Source: Nitrosomonadales bacterium
GTDB lineage: Bacteria > Pseudomonadota > Gammaproteobacteria > Burkholderiales > Gallionellaceae
Reading direction: 5' to 3'
DNA length: 64,000 bases
NCBI GenBank assembly: GCA_023259065.1
Contig: JAHFQY010000001.1
Location: 66,072 to 130,071, forward strand
The translations under genes and the position numbers were made by a program. Positions within the stretch are counted from its first letter, which is position 1. Every line of letters starts with the position of its first letter. Below, one piece after another: positions 60,226 through 64,000 of this stretch. The notes beneath the pieces were generated by a model. The model saw nothing but the letters and a program-made list of their open reading frames with translations, had not been told where the DNA came from and made no database searches.

Positions 60226-61560
60226 ATGAACAGGATTGCCAAGCTTTACATCAAGACCTACGGCTGTCAGATGAATGAATATGACACCGAGAAAATGGTG
60301 GATGTGCTGCGTGCGGGCACACAGCTGGAGCTGACAGAGCGCCCGGAAGAGGCGGATATCATTCTGTTCAACACCTGTTCCGTGCGCGAGAAGGCGCAGG
60401 AGAAAGTGTTTTCCGATCTGGGCCGGGTGGGGCCGCTGAAGAAATTGCGCCCCGATCTGCTGATCGGCGTGGGCGGTTGTGTGGCAAGCCAGGAGGGTGA
60501 CGTGATCATCAAGCGCGCGCCCTACGTGGATGTGGTGTTCGGCCCGCAGACGCTGCACCGCCTGCCCGAGCTGATTGCCGCGCGCCGCGACAGCGGGCAG
60601 CCGCAGGTCGATATCAGTTTTCCCGAAATCGAAAAGTTCGATCACCTGCCGGCCGCGCAAACCAGCGCCGGCAGCGCGTTTGTTGCCATTATGGAAGGGT
60701 GCAGCAAGTACTGCACTTTCTGCGTGGTGCCCTATACCCGCGGGGATGAGGTATCGCGCCCGTTCGCCGATGTGATGAAGGATGTGGCCGAACTGGTGGC
60801 GCAGGGGGTGGGGGAAATCACCCTGCTGGGGCAGAACGTGAATGCCTATCTGGGCGAGCATGAAGACGGCGACAGCGTGGATTTTGCCTTCCTGCTGCAG
60901 GCCATTGCCGCGCTCGACGGCGTGCAGCGCCTGCGCTTCACCACTTCGCATCCCAAGGAAATGACCCAGCGCCTGATCGATGTGTACGCCAGCACTCCCA
61001 AGCTGGTCAGCCATCTGCACCTGCCGGTACAGTCGGGTTCCGACCGCGTTCTGGCGGCGATGAAGCGCGGGTATACTGCGCTTGAGTACAAATCCATTAT
61101 CCGCAAGCTGCGCGCGGTGCGTCCCGATCTGGTGCTGACCTCGGACTTTATCGTGGGCTTCCCCGGCGAGACCGAGCAGGATTTCGAGGCAACCATCAAG
61201 CTGATCGAGGATGTGGGTTTCGACATGAGCTTCAGCTTTGTATACAGCCCGCGCCCCGGCACACCGGCAGCGGAGATGCCCGACGAGGTGACGCCCGAGG
61301 TCAAGGCCGCGCGCTTGAAGCGCCTGCAGGAACTGGTGAACCGGCAGTCGCATGCGGTGGCGCAGGGTATGGTGGGCAGCGTGCAGCGCGTGCTGGTGGA
61401 AAACGTGTCGCGTCGTGATGCGCAAGAGCTGGCAGGGCGGCTGGATAACAACCGCACCGTGAATTTCGCCGGCTCCACCGGCATGCTGGGACGATTCGTT
61501 GATGTCAGGATTACCGCGCTGGAGCATCACACCTTGCGCGGTGAAATGGTGACACTGTAA
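60226..61560 (+). CDS. miaB: tRNA-2-methylthio-N6-dimethylallyladenosine synthase
   Basis: This 444-aa radical SAM methylthiotransferase modifies A37 of tRNAs. The N-terminal MTTase domain has three cluster cysteines ([27 protein letters not shown]), the radical SAM motif is [15 protein letters not shown], and a TRAM domain closes the protein. The ATG at 60226 gives the conserved start [17 protein letters not shown]. In most betaproteobacteria phoH lies between miaB and ybeY; here a repeat is found instead. Confidence 0.96.
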   Translation: MNRIAKLYIKTYGCQMNEYDTEKMVDVLRAGTQLELTERPEEADIILFNTCSVREKAQEKVFSDLGRVGPLKKLRPDLLIGVGGCVASQEGDVIIKRAPYVDVVFGPQTLHRLPELIAARRDSGQPQVDISFPEIEKFDHLPAAQTSAGSAFVAIMEGCSKYCTFCVVPYTRGDEVSRPFADVMKDVAELVAQGVGEITLLGQNVNAYLGEHEDGDSVDFAFLLQAIAALDGVQRLRFTTSHPKEMTQRLIDVYASTPKLVSHLHLPVQSGSDRVLAAMKRGYTALEYKSIIRKLRAVRPDLVLTSDFIVGFPGETEQDFEATIKLIEDVGFDMSFSFVYSPRPGTPAAEMPDEVTPEVKAARLKRLQELVNRQSHAVAQGMVGSVQRVLVENVSRRDAQELAGRLDNNRTVNFAGSTGMLGRFVDVRITALEHHTLRGEMVTL

Positions 61561-61572
61561 AAACAGGTTTGA

Positions 61573-61695
61573 TCCGCAGATTAGACAGATTAGATTGATT
61601 GTCATGCAGGTGCAAAATAAATCCTGTTTACCCATTGGGTGAATCTGTAGATGCACATAATTCCTCAATCCAGATTAATCTGTTTAATCTGCGGA
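61573..61695. repeat. Inverted-repeat element between miaB and ybeY
   Basis: TCCGCAGATTAGACAGATTA (61573-61592) and TAATCTGTTTAATCTGCGGA (61676-61695) are inverted at 19 of 20 positions. Same family as 6485-6595. Confidence 0.75.
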
Positions 61696-61753
61696 CAACC
61701 AGGGTTTTGATGTTGATGCCTCACAAATACAATGAGCAGCACAAGGTAATGCC

Positions 61754-62203
61754 ATGAGCAATGCACATAAACTCTCGCTCTCCGTGCAATATGCCAGCCC
61801 CTTGGAGGGGCTGCCTACGCGCGCGCAATTTCGCCGCTGGATGCAGGCCGGGTTGCAGCAGGACTTGCAGGCCACATTGCGCATCGTCGATGAAGATGAA
61901 GGGCGCGCGCTCAACCGGGATTTTCGCGGCAAGGACTACGCCACCAATGTGCTCACCTTTGTTTACGATGATACCGAGCCGCTGTCCGGCGATATCGTCA
62001 TCTGCGCGCCGGTGGTGGCGCGCGAAGCCGCCGAGCAGGGCAAGAAACTGCTCGCGCACTATGCCCACATGACGCTGCACGCGGCGCTGCACCTGCAGGG
62101 CCATGACCATGAAAACGACGTGGATGCTGCCGCAATGGAAGCGCTGGAAACTGCGTTAATGGTCAAATTAGGGTATCCTGCTCCCTATGTAGTAACCACA
62201 TGA
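61754..62203 (+). CDS. ybeY: Endoribonuclease YbeY (rRNA maturation)
   Basis: This 149-aa metalloprotein has the zinc motif HMTLHAALHLQGHDH, the H-X3-H-X5-H arrangement of the family, and FRGKDYATNVLTFVYDD before it. YbeY acts in 16S rRNA 3'-end maturation and ribosome quality control. It is 7 bp upstream of corC, with which it is usually coupled. Confidence 0.95.
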   Translation: MSNAHKLSLSVQYASPLEGLPTRAQFRRWMQAGLQQDLQATLRIVDEDEGRALNRDFRGKDYATNVLTFVYDDTEPLSGDIVICAPVVAREAAEQGKKLLAHYAHMTLHAALHLQGHDHENDVDAAAMEALETALMVKLGYPAPYVVTT

Positions 62204-62210
62204 AGTAAAG

Positions 62211-63071
62211 ATGGACGACTCTGACAGTAACAAACCAAGCTTGCTGGAACGCATTTCCGCAATGCTGCTGCGTGAACCGGAAGACCGCGAACAACTCATC
62301 ACCCTGTTGCACTCCGCTTACGAACGCAACCTGCTGGACGCCGAAGGCCTGGCCATGATGGAAGGTGTGATCTCGGTATCCGAGCAACAGGTGCGCGAAA
62401 TCATGCTGCCGCGCTCGCAAATGGATGTCATCGACATCAGCGAGCCGCCGGAAAAATTCATTCCCTTCGTCATCGAAACCGCGCACTCGCGCTTCCCCGT
62501 TATCGACGGCAACAAGGACAACATCATCGGCATTCTGCTGGCCAAGGACTTGCTGCGTTACTACGCGGGCGAGGAGTTCGACGTGCGCGACATGTTGCGC
62601 CCTGCGGTGTTTGTGCCCGAATCCAAGCGCCTCAACGTGCTGCTGCGCGATTTTCGCGGCAACCGCAACCACATGGCACTGGTGGTGGACGAATACGGCG
62701 GCGTATGCGGCATGGTGACGATAGAGGACGTGCTGGAGCAGATCGTCGGCGAGATCGAGGATGAATATGATTTTGACGAGGACGAGGACAATATCATCCC
62801 GGTAGGCAAGGGACACTGGCGTGTGAAAGCATCCACTGAAATTGCCGACTTCAATGAAGCGCTGGAAGCGGAATTCAGCGATGAGGAAGTGGACACCGTG
62901 GGCGGCCTGGTGCTCAAGGCTGTCGGCAGGCTGCCCAAGCGCGGGGAACGCATTGAACTAGACGGCATGATATTTACCGTATTGCGCGCGGATAGTCGCC
63001 GTCTCTATTCCCTGATGGTGGAGCACAAAATCAGCACGGCCGGAGCAGGGGTGAGCGGCCAGGCTGCCTGA
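62211..63071 (+). CDS. corC: CorC/HlyC-type CBS-pair protein
   Basis: This 286-aa protein has two CBS domains (VREIMLPRSQMDVIDISEPP; VRDMLRPAVFVPESKRL) and a C-terminal CorC_HlyC transporter-associated domain (VDTVGGLVLKAVGRLPKRGE). The family is linked to magnesium and cobalt efflux. Position after ybeY is conserved; the apolipoprotein acyltransferase gene that often follows is absent here. Confidence 0.94.
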   Translation: MDDSDSNKPSLLERISAMLLREPEDREQLITLLHSAYERNLLDAEGLAMMEGVISVSEQQVREIMLPRSQMDVIDISEPPEKFIPFVIETAHSRFPVIDGNKDNIIGILLAKDLLRYYAGEEFDVRDMLRPAVFVPESKRLNVLLRDFRGNRNHMALVVDEYGGVCGMVTIEDVLEQIVGEIEDEYDFDEDEDNIIPVGKGHWRVKASTEIADFNEALEAEFSDEEVDTVGGLVLKAVGRLPKRGERIELDGMIFTVLRADSRRLYSLMVEHKISTAGAGVSGQAA

Positions 63072-63179
63072 TCAGGAATATGCAACTTGGGTAAATCGCA
63101 ATTTGAGTTTAGACTGCACTCGTCGGCTCAGCTTGTATGCGGTTTTCCTGATGTGAACATAGTCTTGAGGGGGCATGTG

Positions 63180-63599
63180 ATGGGGTTCTTTTCCAATCTG
63201 TTCAAGAAGTCCGGTTTCTTTTCTTCCGAATACACCGATAAAAGCATGATGTTGCTGACTGACGTCATGAATGCGCATGCCAACTGGAAATCGCGCATCC
63301 ACCGATTCATGGAGGGATCGCTGGGCTACAGCCTGGATCCGGAGATGGTGGCGCAGGCCGACGACACCGAGCTGGGGCGCTGGATTCTGCAGTCGGATGC
63401 GCTGGAAATGAGCAATGAGCGTAGGTTGGTGCTGGATAAATTGCACAAGGCCAACGTCGAGCTGCACCAGGTTGCGCATGCCATCGTCCGCGACGTGCTC
63501 GCCGGCAATTTGGCGGATGCCGCCATCCATGAGAAGCAGTTTGTGGCGGTGGCCAAAAGGGTGATGGTGCTGTTGATCGAAGTGGGCAGGGAAGGCTGA
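63180..63599 (+). CDS. CZB-like (chemoreceptor zinc-binding) domain protein
   Basis: A 139-aa protein whose body (HANWKSRIHRFMEG, ELGRWILQSDA, LHKANVELHQVAHAIV) matches the stand-alone CZB fold, a zinc sensor linked to chemoreceptors and cyclic-di-GMP enzymes. The Cys that usually precedes LGxW is replaced (ADDTELGRW) and one late His appears to be Asn, so zinc binding may be altered or lost. I start at 63180, after GAGGGGG; the ORF-track start lacks a signal. No chemoreceptor is adjacent. Confidence 0.68.
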   Translation: MGFFSNLFKKSGFFSSEYTDKSMMLLTDVMNAHANWKSRIHRFMEGSLGYSLDPEMVAQADDTELGRWILQSDALEMSNERRLVLDKLHKANVELHQVAHAIVRDVLAGNLADAAIHEKQFVAVAKRVMVLLIEVGREG

Positions 63600-63650
63600 G
63601 CGTAGCGAATTAAGTTATGTCCAAGTGGCGGCACTTGCTGCCACTCGGCC

Positions 63651-64000
63651 CTAGAATTTTTCGTCCTCGCGCAGATAGCGCCACTGCCCCAGCGGCAGCT
63701 CACCCAGCTTCACCTTGCCGATGCGCACGCGTTTCAACCCCGTGACCTTGAGCCCGACCAGTTCGCACATGCGGCGTATCTGGCGCTTTTTCCCCTCGCG
63801 CAACACAAAGCGCAACTGATCCTCATTTTGCCAGGTGACCTTGGCGGGCTTGAGTTTCTGCCCGTCCAGCGACAGGCCGTGGTTGAGCATGTTGAGGCCG
63901 TTGCCCACCAGCTTGCCGGTGACGCGCACCAGGTACTCCTTGTCCACTTCCGAGTTCTCGCCTATCAGCTGTTTGGCCACGCGGCCATCCTGCGTAAGCA
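63651..64000 (-). CDS. RsuA/RluB/RluF-family rRNA pseudouridine synthase (partial)
   Basis: Only the C-terminal 116 codons are in the window; the frame is open to the edge ([15 protein letters not shown]...). [20 protein letters not shown] and [18 protein letters not shown] are typical of the RluF/RsuA subgroup, which isomerises uridine in 23S or 16S rRNA. The catalytic Asp and S4 domain would lie outside. RluF is slightly favoured from the ending, but the exact target is unresolved. Confidence 0.88.
   Translation of the reverse strand, partial: LTQDGRVAKQLIGENSEVDKEYLVRVTGKLVGNGLNMLNHGLSLDGQKLKPAKVTWQNEDQLRFVLREGKKRQIRRMCELVGLKVTGLKRVRIGKVKLGELPLGQWRYLREDEKF

Overview
The window looks like a chromosome segment of a betaproteobacterium, most likely in the order Nitrosomonadales (Gallionellaceae or a relative). 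This is inferred from gene order and protein character: gmk-rpoZ-spoT, lptC-lptA-lptB-rpoN-hpf-ptsN-hprK-rapZ, asmA-mutY, a full ccoNOQP-GHIS cluster, and a fused haem c/outer-membrane barrel protein resembling the iron oxidase Cyc2. No marker such as 16S rRNA is present, so the family-level placement is tentative. Most of the window is dense housekeeping sequence.

Layout. 0-10 kb: pirin; the stringent-response/nucleotide operon yicC-gmk-rpoZ-spoT (minus); a PP2C phosphatase; rph-rdgB-hemW; trmB-thiG-thiS (minus); tRNA-Gly(CCC). 10.4-24.6 kb is a microaerobic respiration island: an FNR-like regulator, ccoNOQP, a 42-codon membrane ORF, ccoG, ccoH, ccoI and ccoS, two unknown membrane-anchored genes, a second FNR, hemN and a flavin oxidoreductase. 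FNR-box-like palindromes precede ccoN and lie between fnr and hemN, so oxygen sensing, the high-affinity oxidase and anaerobic haem synthesis form a coherent regulon. 24.7-30.6 kb: asmA, mutY, a repeat-rich stretch holding a solitary integron-type gene cassette, then ubiX and a Gx-type membrane protein. 30.6-38.5 kb (minus): NusG-II protein, rapZ, hprK, ptsN, hpf, rpoN, the LptBAC lipopolysaccharide export genes and KDO synthesis genes kdsC and kdsD. 38.6-44.7 kb: a Kef-type antiporter, a solitary pseudopilin, an orphan sensor kinase and the cytochrome-porin. 44.8-55 kb: hrpA, maeB, a patatin, birA, coaX and a SPOR protein. 56.3-64 kb: a GGDEF/EAL protein, tRNA-Met, a 31-codon membrane ORF, miaB, ybeY, corC, a CZB-like protein and a partial RsuA-family pseudouridine synthase.

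The most unusual content is mobile and structural. A roughly 440-bp low-GC cassette (28.87-29.32 kb) has a GTTAGGC core site 4 bp before its ATG and an attC-like imperfect palindrome overlapping its stop codon. There is no integrase, and its downstream junction is non-canonical, as expected for insertion at a secondary site. At least seven families of small palindromic or MITE-like repeats occur. Two sit in frame inside mutY and hrpA, one supplies the C-terminus of the Gx protein, and a pair of 67-nt inverted copies shows compensatory base changes. Two very small membrane-protein genes absent from the ORF track are supported by Shine-Dalgarno sequences and terminators.
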